Position numbers and translations under genes: made by a program. Source: UBA5704 sp036380715 (lineage in GTDB: Bacteria; Acidobacteriota; Thermoanaerobaculia; Multivoradales; UBA5704). From it: a DNA stretch of 64,000 nt. The stretch is taken from contig DASVEF010000113.1 in assembly GCA_036380715.1 (NCBI GenBank), forward strand, positions 1-64,000, in the 5' to 3' direction. Below are positions 17,902 through 30,419 of the stretch, in pieces; the stretch's first letter is position 1, and each line of letters opens with the position of its first letter. The notes below the pieces were generated by a model. It ran no database searches, was not told the origin of the DNA, and worked only from the letters and a program-made list of their open reading frames with translations.

Positions 17902-17939
17902 TTGGCGGGCGGGAAGGGGGGTCCCTCCCCGCCCGCCAA
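17902..17939 (-). terminator. Strong GC hairpin, probable terminator of the secreted-protein gene
   Basis: Twelve perfectly paired bases: TTGGCGGGCGGG (17902-17913) and CCCGCCCGCCAA (17928-17939) with a 14-base loop. It lies between the stop of the secreted-protein gene (17985) and the start of transaldolase (17874). It lacks a long T tract, so it may be a weak terminator or an mRNA-stabilising hairpin. Confidence 0.55.
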
Positions 17940-17984
17940 GTCTACACGACCCCTGGGAGACGGATGGGGGGCATGAAGCGCGGT

Positions 17985-19331
17985 TTAGAACGAGGTCGAG
18001 GCACAGTTGCCGCAGTTCCCATCGTCCACGCAGGTGAACCAATAGTAACTATGGGTGGAATCGTGCAGTCCCGCCGCCGGGAAGCTCGTGCTCCAGCTTA
18101 CGTACCACCGGTTCGCCCGTGTCAGGGTCGCCGGGACGAACTTCGCGTTGGACGAGGTGTAGCCGCCCGTGGCGGGATCCCAGTAATAGCCCGTGGAAGT
18201 GTCCTGAAAGATAGAGAACGCGTTGGTTCCGAAATCGAAGCCGGCGTCCCACGTCAAATCCGTGGCGTGCCCATAGTAGGAGGTCGGGGGATCACCGGCC
18301 GGGGAGTCCCGGAACGCTTCCGCGCACTGCTTGTCCCAGACGTGGGTCTGGTTGTTGGTCGTGGTGTTGTCCGGCCAGCGGATGTAGGCCGGCTCGTCCG
18401 TCTGGCTCGAGAAGTCCGCCCAGTACCAGGGTCCCTTGGTCGCGTTGCCGCTGCCGTCCGTGCAGAGCCAGCCCGAGGCGTACAACCAGGAGCCGTTCCG
18501 GAAGGTGTTGAGCTCGCCGCAGGTGTTGGCGGGACCGCCGCTCACATAGTAGTAAAGGACGCCGCTGTAGTTGACGGTCTGATTGAACCAGGCATAGCCC
18601 ACGCTGGCGGCGGAGAAGACCGGCTGGGTTCCCCCCTTGCCATTGCTCACCGTCGCCGCCGCCTTGCCGCTGAGCACGCGGACTCCGATCTGGGCGTTGT
18701 CGGCCAGCGGGCCTAAGGCCCCGAGGTCGACCCGCAGGTTGGTCGGCTCGGTCGCCGTCGCGGCGAACGCACGCTGCACCTCGCCGCGGGCGTCCCGCAG
18801 CTCCACCTCCACCATGCTGCCGGCCTCCAGAAGAGCGACGGCGATCTCGGCTCCCGCGCCTGGAGCCAGGCTCGCTTCGCCGGTCTGGCCTGCCGTGAGC
18901 GGGGAGCCGAAGGCCGAGCGGAGGTTGGCCACCCATTCCGCGGGTATGTAGCGCGCCTTGAGGCGGCCTCCCCGCCGCTCCAGCCGGAACATCGGCCTGG
19001 TCTCCACCTCCAGCGCCGCGGGGTCGAACTGCTCGTCGCCGCGGATCACCAGCAGATCCTCGCTGCTGAGCAGGCGGCTCCCGCGGAGACCTGCCGCCAC
19101 CGGCGCTTCGGCAAGCTCGCCCGAAGCGAGCTCGACCTCATCCGCCTCGCCGACCGCGATCCGGGCGGGCTCGTCGCCGAGATTCTGGATCCAGACCTTC
19201 GCGAGAGTGCCGTGGTCCTCGGGAACTCTCACTGACCGCACCGCGCGCTCCTCACCTGGGCTGGCGAACGCGACGCTTCCTGAAAAGAGAAGAATGAGGA
19301 GAGCGACGAAAAGCGGGTACTTCTTGGACAT
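17985..19331 (-). CDS. Secreted protein of unknown function
   Basis: A 448-residue exported protein. The ATG at 19331 has AGGAG about 8 bases upstream and opens a clear signal peptide (MSKKYPLFVALLILL.. to AFA). The N-terminal half is beta-rich and acidic, with VRVPEDHGTLAKVWIQNLG; the second half is aromatic and Tyr/Trp/Asn-rich (YAWFNQTVNYSGVLYYYVSG) with six cysteines near the C-terminal half, including CVDDGNCGNC, likely disulfides. No enzyme motif is recognised. A good promoter lies upstream (19415-19444) and a hairpin lies downstream. It is probably a surface or extracellular protein. Confidence 0.75.
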   Translation of the reverse strand: MSKKYPLFVALLILLFSGSVAFASPGEERAVRSVRVPEDHGTLAKVWIQNLGDEPARIAVGEADEVELASGELAEAPVAAGLRGSRLLSSEDLLVIRGDEQFDPAALEVETRPMFRLERRGGRLKARYIPAEWVANLRSAFGSPLTAGQTGEASLAPGAGAEIAVALLEAGSMVEVELRDARGEVQRAFAATATEPTNLRVDLGALGPLADNAQIGVRVLSGKAAATVSNGKGGTQPVFSAASVGYAWFNQTVNYSGVLYYYVSGGPANTCGELNTFRNGSWLYASGWLCTDGSGNATKGPWYWADFSSQTDEPAYIRWPDNTTTNNQTHVWDKQCAEAFRDSPAGDPPTSYYGHATDLTWDAGFDFGTNAFSIFQDTSTGYYWDPATGGYTSSNAKFVPATLTRANRWYVSWSTSFPAAGLHDSTHSYYWFTCVDDGNCGNCASTSF

Positions 19332-19414
19332 ACACCGACTCCTTTCACAAAGGCACTCCGGAGACAACATGCGCTCCGGGGCGGGTACAGGAGTCGAGGC
19401 CTCGACAGCGGCAG

Positions 19415-19444
19415 AGTATATATTCGAAATTTTGAGAATGTAAA
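19415..19444 (-). promoter_or_regulatory. Sigma-70-like promoter of the secreted-protein gene
   Basis: Read on the reverse strand: TTTACA (19444-19439), an 18-base AT-rich spacer, then TATACT (19420-19415). Both boxes match the consensus at five of six positions. It points to the gene starting at 19331, and lies just past the gyrA terminator. Confidence 0.6.
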
Positions 19445-19446
19445 CA

Positions 19447-19470
19447 GGGGTGCCCGGGGAGGGGCACCCT
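19447..19470 (-). terminator. Intrinsic terminator after gyrA
   Basis: Eight-base perfect stem GGGTGCCC (19448-19455) and GGGCACCC (19462-19469) with a six-base loop, followed on the reverse strand by CTGTTTACATT. It begins seven bases after the gyrA stop codon. Confidence 0.7.
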
Positions 19471-19476
19471 GGATGC

Positions 19477-22110
<2,634 letters not shown>

Positions 22111-22126
22111 CTTTGGCTCTAACCCT

Positions 22127-22381
22127 TTATGCGACCTGCTTTGCTTCCTTGCCGATCTCGTACAAGAACTCTGGAGCGAAGTCAGCTCCGTTCGGCCACT
22201 CTACGGTGAGGGTCTCCTCGTTGACCCGTACTTGTCTGAAGAAATCGAGGTCCTTCAAGGGCTCGAAAATCTCACCGTACAGCTCTCTTCGCAGATCGAC
22301 GTCCTTCACTACGTTATCGGAGAATTCGATCCGGAGCTCGTACTCTTTCAGGTACTTGGCTCCTCGAATGTGTAGAAACAT
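22127..22381 (-). CDS. DUF2442 domain protein
   Basis: An 84-residue protein with the DUF2442 pattern: a short beta-rich fold including YELRIEFSDNVVKDVDLR, a central RRELYGEIFEPLKDL, and a closing LTVEWPNGADFAPEFLYE. It follows the DUF4160 gene after 10 bases. These two families often occur as a pair and have been suggested to be toxin-antitoxin-like, but the function is not established. Codon use is less GC-rich than gyrA and gyrB, which hints at later arrival. Confidence 0.85.
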   Translation of the reverse strand: MFLHIRGAKYLKEYELRIEFSDNVVKDVDLRRELYGEIFEPLKDLDFFRQVRVNEETLTVEWPNGADFAPEFLYEIGKEAKQVA

Positions 22382-22391
22382 GAACCCTCCC

Positions 22392-22649
22392 TCAGGCCAG
22401 AGGAGCGATTGGCTCCAGCGCTTTCCGCTGCCTCGCCAACTCCCAGTTCTTCAACAGCTCTTCGCGGTGTTGATCGGTCCACTCAAAGAGCATCTGGAGC
22501 GCTCGTTTTGACATCGTTCCCCGGACGACCCCAGTCCCAAGATCAACTATGACCTCTTGGTCCTGGTATCGGGCGTGGAAATGTGGCGGGTTATGGTCGT
22601 TGTAGTTCATAAACACGACGATGCCGTAAAATCTGCTCAGCGCTGGCAC
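22392..22649 (-). CDS. DUF4160 domain protein
   Basis: An 85-residue protein. I start it at the GTG at 22649 because it gives the family-typical beginning PALSRFYGIVVFMNYNDH and has GGGAGG just upstream; an ATG at 22667 would add six residues. The core is DHNPPHFHARY, typical of DUF4160. It precedes the DUF2442 gene by 10 bases on the same strand. The two together sit between gyrB and gyrA. Confidence 0.85.
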   Translation of the reverse strand: MPALSRFYGIVVFMNYNDHNPPHFHARYQDQEVIVDLGTGVVRGTMSKRALQMLFEWTDQHREELLKNWELARQRKALEPIAPLA

Positions 22650-22683
22650 CAGCCCTCCCCTGTCCAAGCCTCAACCTGCCCAC

Positions 22684-25128
<2,445 letters not shown>

Positions 25129-25343
25129 GTCACGCGCGTAGGTCCGCCCCGCAGGATCTGGGGCTTCGGATGTGCAAATTATACCACAGGTTGTGGTCCT
25201 TTCCGAGCGCTCTAGCGCTGAATCTTCAACGCTTTAGAGGCGCCCGGACCGCTTTTTCGAAAGGCTTGGGGGAAAGCGGTGCGAATCGGCTGTAAATCCC
25301 CTGGATGTTCAACAAAGAAAAGGGAAAATAGCTTCCCGAAGCC

Positions 25344-26408
25344 CTACTCCAGCGCCTTCATCCGTCCCCTCTCCATCTCCCAGGCCTTGCCGACCTCCAG
25401 AGTCAGCCAGACCTGGGGGCGGTTCGAGGTGGCGAGGACTTGGCCGGCGTCGCGGAACACCCCCCAGACCGCGGCGTGGGTGGGTGGGGCGAGCTCGGCG
25501 TCCGCGTCGTCGAGGAGGTAGACCGGCTGACGGCCAGCCGCCTCGATGGCGCGGCCGTGGGCGGCGAGCAGGAGGAGCGACAGGGCCTTGCGCTCGCCGG
25601 CGGAGGCCACGCGGCGGATGTCGTGCTCTCCCCATTGGATATCGAGCTCGTCGCGGTGCGGGCCGAGGAGAGGGATCTGCCTCTGGCGCTCCCTCTCCTC
25701 GACCTTCTCCAGGGCCTGGGCGATCGCCTCGGGGCCCTCGAGCCCCGCGGCCGGCGAGGGGCGGTAGGAGACTTCGATCGGAGGAAAGGGGAGGCCCGAG
25801 GCGGCCAGCACTCCGCCGAGGGTCTCGCGCAGACGCTCGACGTAGGCCTGGCGCAGACGGATCACCTCGGCCGCGGAGGTGGCGAGGACCTGGTTCCAGA
25901 CGTCCAGCCCGCCCGCTCCCTGGAGCAGCAGCTCCCGCTTCTGCCGCAGGGCCTCGCGGTAGCGGTTCAGCAGGTCGAGGGCCGCCGGCCGGCTGCCGAT
26001 CACGCCGCGGTCCATGAAGCGCCGGCGGGCCTGGGGCGCGCCGATCAGGACGTCCATCTCGGTCCAGGTCCAGGCGACCACCGGCAGGGCTCCCAGGTGC
26101 TCGGCGAGAGGCGGCGTCCGGCCGTTGAGGAGGCGGACGCGCTTGCCCTCGGTCCAGTGAACCTCCAGGGTCGAGCGGCGGTCGGTCTCGACCTCCCCTT
26201 CGAGGTGGAACCCCTCGCCGCCGTGACGGACGCAGTCCTCCAAGCGGGCGGCGCGGAAGCTGCGCGTGGTGGCGAGGACGTAGACCACCTCCAGCACGCT
26301 CGTCTTGCCGGCGCCGTTGCCGCCGAGGAGGAGGTGCGAGCCCGGGCCCGGGGCCCACTTCAGGGGCTCGAGGTTGCGGAAGCTGGTGGCGTGGAGGAGG
26401 GCGAGCAA
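25344..26408 (-). CDS. recF: DNA replication and repair protein RecF
   Basis: A 354-residue SMC-like ATPase that helps load RecA at gaps. The Walker A motif is LLGGNGAGKTSVLE; later come RVASAGERKALSLLLL (signature) and VYLLDDADAEL (Walker B). I use a TTG at 26408, which gives MLALLHATSFRNLEPLKW, closely matching the RecF N-terminus; no ATG or GTG is nearby. A nine-base-pair hairpin lies just before it and holds the only good ribosome-binding sequence. Confidence 0.93.
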   Translation of the reverse strand: MLALLHATSFRNLEPLKWAPGPGSHLLLGGNGAGKTSVLEVVYVLATTRSFRAARLEDCVRHGGEGFHLEGEVETDRRSTLEVHWTEGKRVRLLNGRTPPLAEHLGALPVVAWTWTEMDVLIGAPQARRRFMDRGVIGSRPAALDLLNRYREALRQKRELLLQGAGGLDVWNQVLATSAAEVIRLRQAYVERLRETLGGVLAASGLPFPPIEVSYRPSPAAGLEGPEAIAQALEKVEERERQRQIPLLGPHRDELDIQWGEHDIRRVASAGERKALSLLLLAAHGRAIEAAGRQPVYLLDDADAELAPPTHAAVWGVFRDAGQVLATSNRPQVWLTLEVGKAWEMERGRMKALE

Positions 26409-26415
26409 GGGAAAG

Positions 26416-26437
26416 GGGAGGAGGAAACCCTCCTCCC
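26416..26437 (-). promoter_or_regulatory. Hairpin between dnaN and recF that holds the ribosome site
   Basis: On the reverse strand GGGAGGAGG pairs perfectly with CCTCCTCCC across a four-base loop. It starts immediately after the dnaN stop codon and ends seven bases before the recF TTG. The GGAGG of the stem is the only plausible ribosome-binding sequence, so the fold may limit recF translation or act as an attenuator. Confidence 0.55.
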
Positions 26438-27535
26438 TCAGATCCTCATGGGCATGATCACGCAGAGATAGCGGGTGTCGGGGCCGTCCTGCGGATAGCC
26501 GACGCACTGCGTGTTCTCGTCCTTGAGCTCCAGGCGGACGCGCTCGGTCTCGACGGCGGAGAGGAACTGCGTGAGGTAGTCCGGGTTGATCCCCAGGCGC
26601 AGCTCCGGCCCCTCGTAATCGCACGCGATTTCCTCGGTGGCCTCGCCCAGGTCGGGGTTGGCGGCCGAGATCACCATCTGGGCGGAGCCGAGCTGAAGGC
26701 GCACGGCGCGCGCCCGGTCGCCGGTCAGCAGGGCCACGCGCTGCACGGCCTCGGCGAGCGGCTTGCGGTCGAAGAGCACCTTCTTGTCGTTGTCCTTGGC
26801 GATGACCCTCTCGTAGTCGGGGAAGCTCCCCTCCAGGATGCGGCAGATCAGCTCGCGCCGGCCCAGCCGGAACAGCAGGTGGTGCTCGCCGCGGCGGTAC
26901 TCCAGCTTGCCCTCCCCTTCCAGGCGTTGCAGCTCCTGCAAGGCCTTGCGGGGGACCAGCACGGAGTCTTCCTCGCCGCTCGCCTCGAGCCCCCCCTCGA
27001 CGAGGGCGAGGCGGTGGCCGTCGGTGGCGACCATCTCCATGGAGCCGTCCTTGAGCTTGAGCAGGGCGCCGTTGAGCTGGAAGCGCGACTCCTCGGCCGA
27101 GACGGCGAAGAGCACCTTGGCGATCATGCGGCGGAAGTCGGCGAACGGCAGGCTCACCGTGCGGCTGTCCTCGACGGCCGGCAGGGTGGGGAAGTCGTCA
27201 GGCGACAGGCCGTGGATCTTGAAGCGCGACTTGCCCGAGCGGATGGTCAGCTCCTTGGGCTCTTCCTGGACCAGGTGCACCTCTTCGGCGGTCAGCGAGC
27301 GGATGATCTCCACCAGCTTCTTGGCCTGCACCGCGATGCCGCCCTCGCGCCGGACCTCCGCCTCGCACCGCGACGTCAGCGACACGTCGAGGTCGGTCGC
27401 GGCCAGGTGGAGACTGTCCTCACGGGCGGTGAGGAGCAGGTGGGACAGGACCGGGATGGTCGTCTTGCGTTCGACGATCCCCTGCATGGGGACGAGCTCG
27501 CCCAGGAACTCACTGCGATTGACGCGGATCTCCAT
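26438..27535 (-). CDS. dnaN: DNA polymerase III beta subunit (sliding clamp)
   Basis: A 365-residue ring-forming clamp that tethers the replicative polymerase. Three clamp domains are recognisable; DFPTLPAVEDS, FAVSAEESRFQLNG, MVATDGHRLAL and the C-terminal VMPMRI (as CVIMPMRI), which lines the partner-binding pocket, are typical. It lies downstream of dnaA with a 340-base intergenic space. Confidence 0.98.
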   Translation of the reverse strand: MEIRVNRSEFLGELVPMQGIVERKTTIPVLSHLLLTAREDSLHLAATDLDVSLTSRCEAEVRREGGIAVQAKKLVEIIRSLTAEEVHLVQEEPKELTIRSGKSRFKIHGLSPDDFPTLPAVEDSRTVSLPFADFRRMIAKVLFAVSAEESRFQLNGALLKLKDGSMEMVATDGHRLALVEGGLEASGEEDSVLVPRKALQELQRLEGEGKLEYRRGEHHLLFRLGRRELICRILEGSFPDYERVIAKDNDKKVLFDRKPLAEAVQRVALLTGDRARAVRLQLGSAQMVISAANPDLGEATEEIACDYEGPELRLGINPDYLTQFLSAVETERVRLELKDENTQCVGYPQDGPDTRYLCVIMPMRI

Positions 27536-27875
27536 TCATTCTCTCCGTCTAGAAGACACCTGAATATACATCATAGTAGGAGCCGTAGGTAGGCCGAGGG
27601 AGCGCGGAAAGTGGATTGGGAAAGGAGGGTCAAATTCCTGAAGGGCCGTCGTTTAGCCTTCGCGGGGTGGCCTGTGCAGAAGCTGCGGGGCGATCTGTGC
27701 CCCCCTGCTGACTTCCTGCGGAAGGTTTTCCGCTAGCGTAAATTTTTCCGCAGTTTGTCCACAAACCGCCCCTGGGGAGGCCTCCGCAGCCTCTCCACAG
27801 GTTTTCCACGCGGTCCTCGACCAGCGGACCGGGGATCCTGAGAAGAATTGAAGCAAAACGCGTGCCGAAAAGGAG
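27536..27875. other. dnaA-dnaN intergenic region with DnaA-box-like sites (candidate oriC part)
   Basis: No gene is seen. Within 27750-27812 there are three DnaA-box-like sequences: TTGTCCACA (27755-27763), CTCTCCACA (27791-27799) and TTTTCCACG (27802-27810), against the consensus TTATCCACA. An AT-richer stretch (GCGTAAATTTTTCC) adjoins them at 27736-27749. This is the usual place for a bacterial origin. Strand skew was not computed, so it stays a candidate. Confidence 0.5.
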
Positions 27876-29168
27876 CTACCGGAAGTGCTGCTCGAACCCT
27901 TGGAGGATGCGGTCGAGATCGGGGTCTTTGGCGCGGCGGTCCTCGATATCCCGGACCGCATACATTACCGTGGAGTGGTGCTTGTCGTTGAAAAGTTTGC
28001 CGATCTCGGGATAGGAGATCTCGGACAGCCTGCGCAGCAGGTACATGGCGACCTTGCGCGGGAAGACCACCTGCTGCGAGTTGCTCTTGCTCTTGATCTC
28101 CGAGATCTTGAGGTCGTAGTGCCGGGCGACCGCCTTGATGATGTCGCCGGCGTTCGGCTTCTTCCCCTCTTCCGGGAGGATGTCCTTGAGAGTCTCGCGG
28201 GCGAGGGCCGGGGACATGGGCTTGCCGGTGAGGGAGGAATAGGCGATGACCCGGTTGAGGAGGCCTTCAAGCTCGCGGATGTTCGACTTGACCTGCTGGG
28301 CGATGAACTCCGCCACCTCGTCCGGCAGGTGGACATCCTCCAGATAGGCCTTGCGCTGCAGGATCGCCACCTTGGTCTCCAGGTCGGGCGGCTGGATGTC
28401 GGCGATCAGCCCCCACTCGAAACGGCTGCGCAGCCGCTCCTCCAGCGTAGGGATGTTCCGCGGCGAGGAGTCGGAGGAGAGGATGATCTGCTTCTGGCTC
28501 GTGTAGAGCGTGTTGAAGGTGTGGAAGAACTCCTCCTGCGTCCGCTCCTTGTTGGCGAGGAACTGCACGTCGTCGATCAGCAGGACGTCGATCGTCCGGT
28601 AGCGCTCACGGAAAGCCGGCATGCGGTCGAAACGGATGGAGTTGATCAGCTCGTTCACGAACTGCTCGGCCACCAGGTAGAGCACCCGCAGGTGGGGCCG
28701 GCTGCGCAGGATCTCGTGCCCGATGGCATGCAGCAGGTGGGTCTTGCCGAGCCCTACGCCCCCGTAGAGGAAAAGAGGATTGTAACTTTGGGACGGGTTC
28801 TCGGCCACCGCCTTGGCCGCGGCGTGGGCGAACTCGTTCGACTTGCCCACCACGAACGTCTTGAACTCGTACTTGGGATTGAGGTGCGCCGGCGCCGGGA
28901 GCGCGTCCGAAGGCGGGACTTCCTCCTCCTCTTCCAGGAGGAAGAGGACCTCGAAAGCGCGCCCTCCGAGGCCGGCCACGGCGCGGTCCACGGTGGGACG
29001 GTAGCTCTCCTCCAAGGTATGGAGAAACCGGGAGTTGGGGGCCAGCAGGACCAGCCGGTCCGGCTCGTCCTTGCGGACCTTCAACGGCAGGAACCAGGTC
29101 GCGAACTCCTCGCGGTCGAGCTCTTGCTGCAACTGCTTCTGGAGGAGTGACCAGCGGGACTCAGCCAT
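27876..29168 (-). CDS. dnaA: Chromosomal replication initiator DnaA
   Basis: A 430-residue AAA+ initiator. Domain III has Walker A GGVGLGKTHLLHAIG and Walker B VLLIDDVQFL. Domain IV, which binds DnaA boxes, contains DKHHSTVMYAVRDIE. The N-terminal domain I is present (LLQKQLQQELDREEF) and the linker is short. Inverted DnaA boxes lie 39 bases upstream of the start, consistent with autoregulation. The gene order dnaA-dnaN-recF-gyrB-gyrA follows downstream. Confidence 0.98.
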   Translation of the reverse strand: MAESRWSLLQKQLQQELDREEFATWFLPLKVRKDEPDRLVLLAPNSRFLHTLEESYRPTVDRAVAGLGGRAFEVLFLLEEEEEVPPSDALPAPAHLNPKYEFKTFVVGKSNEFAHAAAKAVAENPSQSYNPLFLYGGVGLGKTHLLHAIGHEILRSRPHLRVLYLVAEQFVNELINSIRFDRMPAFRERYRTIDVLLIDDVQFLANKERTQEEFFHTFNTLYTSQKQIILSSDSSPRNIPTLEERLRSRFEWGLIADIQPPDLETKVAILQRKAYLEDVHLPDEVAEFIAQQVKSNIRELEGLLNRVIAYSSLTGKPMSPALARETLKDILPEEGKKPNAGDIIKAVARHYDLKISEIKSKSNSQQVVFPRKVAMYLLRRLSEISYPEIGKLFNDKHHSTVMYAVRDIEDRRAKDPDLDRILQGFEQHFR

Positions 29169-29206
29169 AGACGGGATACACCGGGAGCGTAGTCAGATTC
29201 CACAAG

Positions 29207-29227
29207 TTTTCCACAGACTGTGGAAAA
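29207..29227. promoter_or_regulatory. Inverted pair of DnaA boxes upstream of dnaA
   Basis: TTTTCCACA (29207-29215) and TGTGGAAAA (29219-29227) form a perfect palindrome around three bases. Each box differs from TTATCCACA at one position. A weaker TTCCACA lies at 29198-29204. An AT-richer stretch around 29340-29390 follows. This could be an origin element, a dnaA autoregulatory operator, or both. Confidence 0.65.
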
Positions 29228-29599
29228 TCCACGCCCAGGAGGGGGATCGTCGAACGTGAAGGCCACCGGTTACGACTGGGCGGATCATATAGCACACCGT
29301 TCCGTCCCCGCAACCCCTCCGGGGGCTCAATCAGGAAGAAAGTTCTTTTATCCCAGGATATGGACGCCATAAAAAGATACCGCTTCACCCGGCAGCCGGC
29401 CGGGAGGCGAATCCTACCCTGTCCGGCAGCCGGCCTCCAGTCCGCAATCCGGATTCCGACAGATCAGCGTCTTTGTAGAAAGGAAACGGCGGCCAGGGAA
29501 GGATTTACAGGAGCGTATATCCGAGAACGAGGGGACTCTGAAGTTTTCCAGGTAGCTATGTCCCATCATTGCAATGAGTTAGCCGTCCAGACCGGGAGC

Positions 29600-29616
29600 G
29601 GGCACACGAATTGCAC
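29600..29616 (+). promoter_or_regulatory. Sigma-54-type promoter of RNA unit A
   Basis: GGGCAC-ACGAA-TTGCAC matches the sigma-54 consensus TGGCAC-N5-TTGCA with GG and GC exactly 10 bases apart. The predicted start of transcription is near 29626. The same element recurs before units B and C. Confidence 0.75.
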
Positions 29617-29625
29617 ATACCAAGG

Positions 29626-29820
29626 TCACTTTCAAAAGCGTAGAGGGGGAGGTTCGCCAGCCAAAACAGACCCACCTCATCGAGATCTTTGATCTCTTCT
29701 TTGATTTGCTTTTCCTTTCTCCCCTTACCCAGGGGTAGATCCTTCAAGACCAACCCAAATCCCAGAGCCTCCCCCAAAGCGCGAAGTAAGCAGTAGGGAG
29801 CGAGAGCTCCCTTTTCTTTT
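29626..29820 (+). ncRNA. Structured noncoding RNA, tandem unit A
   Basis: The predicted transcript folds into a closing stem GGGGGAGG (29645-29652) with CCTCCCCC (29768-29775), an inner hairpin GAGATC/GATCTC (29682-29687, 29691-29696) and a hairpin CCCCT/AGGGG (29721-29725, 29731-29735). Shared unpaired motifs are GGTT after the first strand, CCACCT, GGGGTAGATC and CCAACC. The unit ends in an intrinsic terminator at 29795-29820. It has the same layout as units B and C. No conserved open reading frame is seen. I do not recognise the RNA family. Confidence 0.7.
29795..29820 (+). terminator. Intrinsic terminator of RNA unit A
   Basis: Stem AGGGAGC (29795-29801) and GCTCCCT (29806-29812) with loop GAGA, followed by TTTTCTTTT. 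The T tract fixes the direction of the unit as the forward strand. Confidence 0.85.
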
Positions 29821-29894
29821 GTTCGGCGGGCCGGAGGTGAGGGAATCCCCTGCCGGGCGACGTTCTCCTTGGCAAAGAGACCCGCTCTCGAAGC

Positions 29895-29911
29895 GGGCAC
29901 AGGCTTTGCAC
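29895..29911 (+). promoter_or_regulatory. Sigma-54-type promoter of RNA unit B
   Basis: GGGCAC-AGGCT-TTGCAC fits the sigma-54 consensus with correct GG-N10-GC spacing. The predicted transcription start is near 29921. The N5 spacer differs from those of units A and C while the boxes are kept. Confidence 0.78.
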
Positions 29912-29920
29912 AACACAGAA

Positions 29921-30114
29921 GCAGATGAAGGATACGAGGGGGAGGTTTCCAACCAGCCAATCTCAAGCCTACCTGAAGACGAGATCTGAAGATCTCACCC
30001 TCACTTGAGACCTACCGAAATCCCCTTATCAACAGGGGTAGATCCTCAAAAGCCAACCGGAGAGATGGGGCCTCCCCCCCAGAACGCTCCCAGGAAACTG
30101 GGAGCGTTTCACTT
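29921..30114 (+). ncRNA. Structured noncoding RNA, tandem unit B
   Basis: Closing stem GGGGGAGG (29938-29945) with CCTCCCCC (30071-30078); inner hairpin GAGATC/GATCTC (29981-29986, 29991-29996); hairpin CCCCT/AGGGG (30022-30026, 30034-30038). Joining segments share CCTACCT, GGGGTAGATCCTCAA and GCCAACC with the other units. A strong terminator ends the unit. The spacing between the stems matches unit A within a few bases although much of the primary sequence differs, which supports a conserved fold. Confidence 0.72.
30083..30114 (+). terminator. Intrinsic terminator of RNA unit B
   Basis: Eleven-base perfect stem AACGCTCCCAG (30083-30093) and CTGGGAGCGTT (30098-30108) around a GAAA tetraloop, followed by TTTCACTTTT. 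This is the strongest terminator in the window. Confidence 0.9.
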
Positions 30115-30142
30115 TTCAGGAGCTTTCAGGGAATGGAAGAGC

Positions 30143-30159
30143 TGGCACCGCTGTTGCAG
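30143..30159 (+). promoter_or_regulatory. Sigma-54-type promoter of RNA unit C
   Basis: TGGCAC-CGCTG-TTGCAG is the best of the three matches to the sigma-54 consensus. The predicted transcription start is near 30169. It follows the terminator of unit B by about 30 bases. Confidence 0.8.
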
Positions 30160-30168
30160 AGAACGTAG

Positions 30169-30330
30169 ACAGGAAACGACGAGGGGGGAAGGTTCCACCA
30201 ACCTATACTTGTCCTACCTAAACCTGGGATCCTCGGGTCCCACCATCAAAGTAGCCTCCTTATCCCCTTCTCAGGGGTACAATCAATAAGCCAACCGGAG
30301 AGATGGGGCCTCCCCCCCCTTACTTCCCCC
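30169..30330 (+). ncRNA. Structured noncoding RNA, tandem unit C (possible mutY leader)
   Basis: Closing stem GGGGGGAAGG (30183-30192) with CCTCCCCCCC (from 30309), needing one bulged base; inner hairpin now GGGA/TCCC with loop (30226-30229, 30238-30241) in place of GAGATC/GATCTC, a compensatory change; hairpin CCCCT/AGGGG (30264-30268, 30273-30277). The joining segment AAGCCAACCGGAGAGATGGG is identical to unit B. No clear terminator follows; a seven-base-pair hairpin (30383-30389 with 30397-30403) lies just before the mutY start. So this copy may run into mutY. Confidence 0.66.
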
Positions 30331-30419
30331 TCTCCGTCTTGTCCCGTTCCCGAAGAAAAAAGAGCGTGTTGTGCCGTCCCTGCCTGCCAAAATGGCTGGC
30401 AGGTGGATAGAATGACGCG

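Noticed and set aside
25190..25300. Hairpins between gyrB and recF as a terminator or riboswitch
   Set aside because: Short imperfect stems without a T tract or recognised fold.
29556..29966. A 136-codon reverse-strand open frame over RNA unit A
   Set aside because: It runs antisense to a paired RNA structure and terminator, has no family resemblance and is not conserved in units B and C.
30022..30038. TTATCAACA as a DnaA box
   Set aside because: It lies in the loop of the CCCCT/AGGGG hairpin of unit B; units A and C have other loop sequences, so it is more likely part of the RNA.
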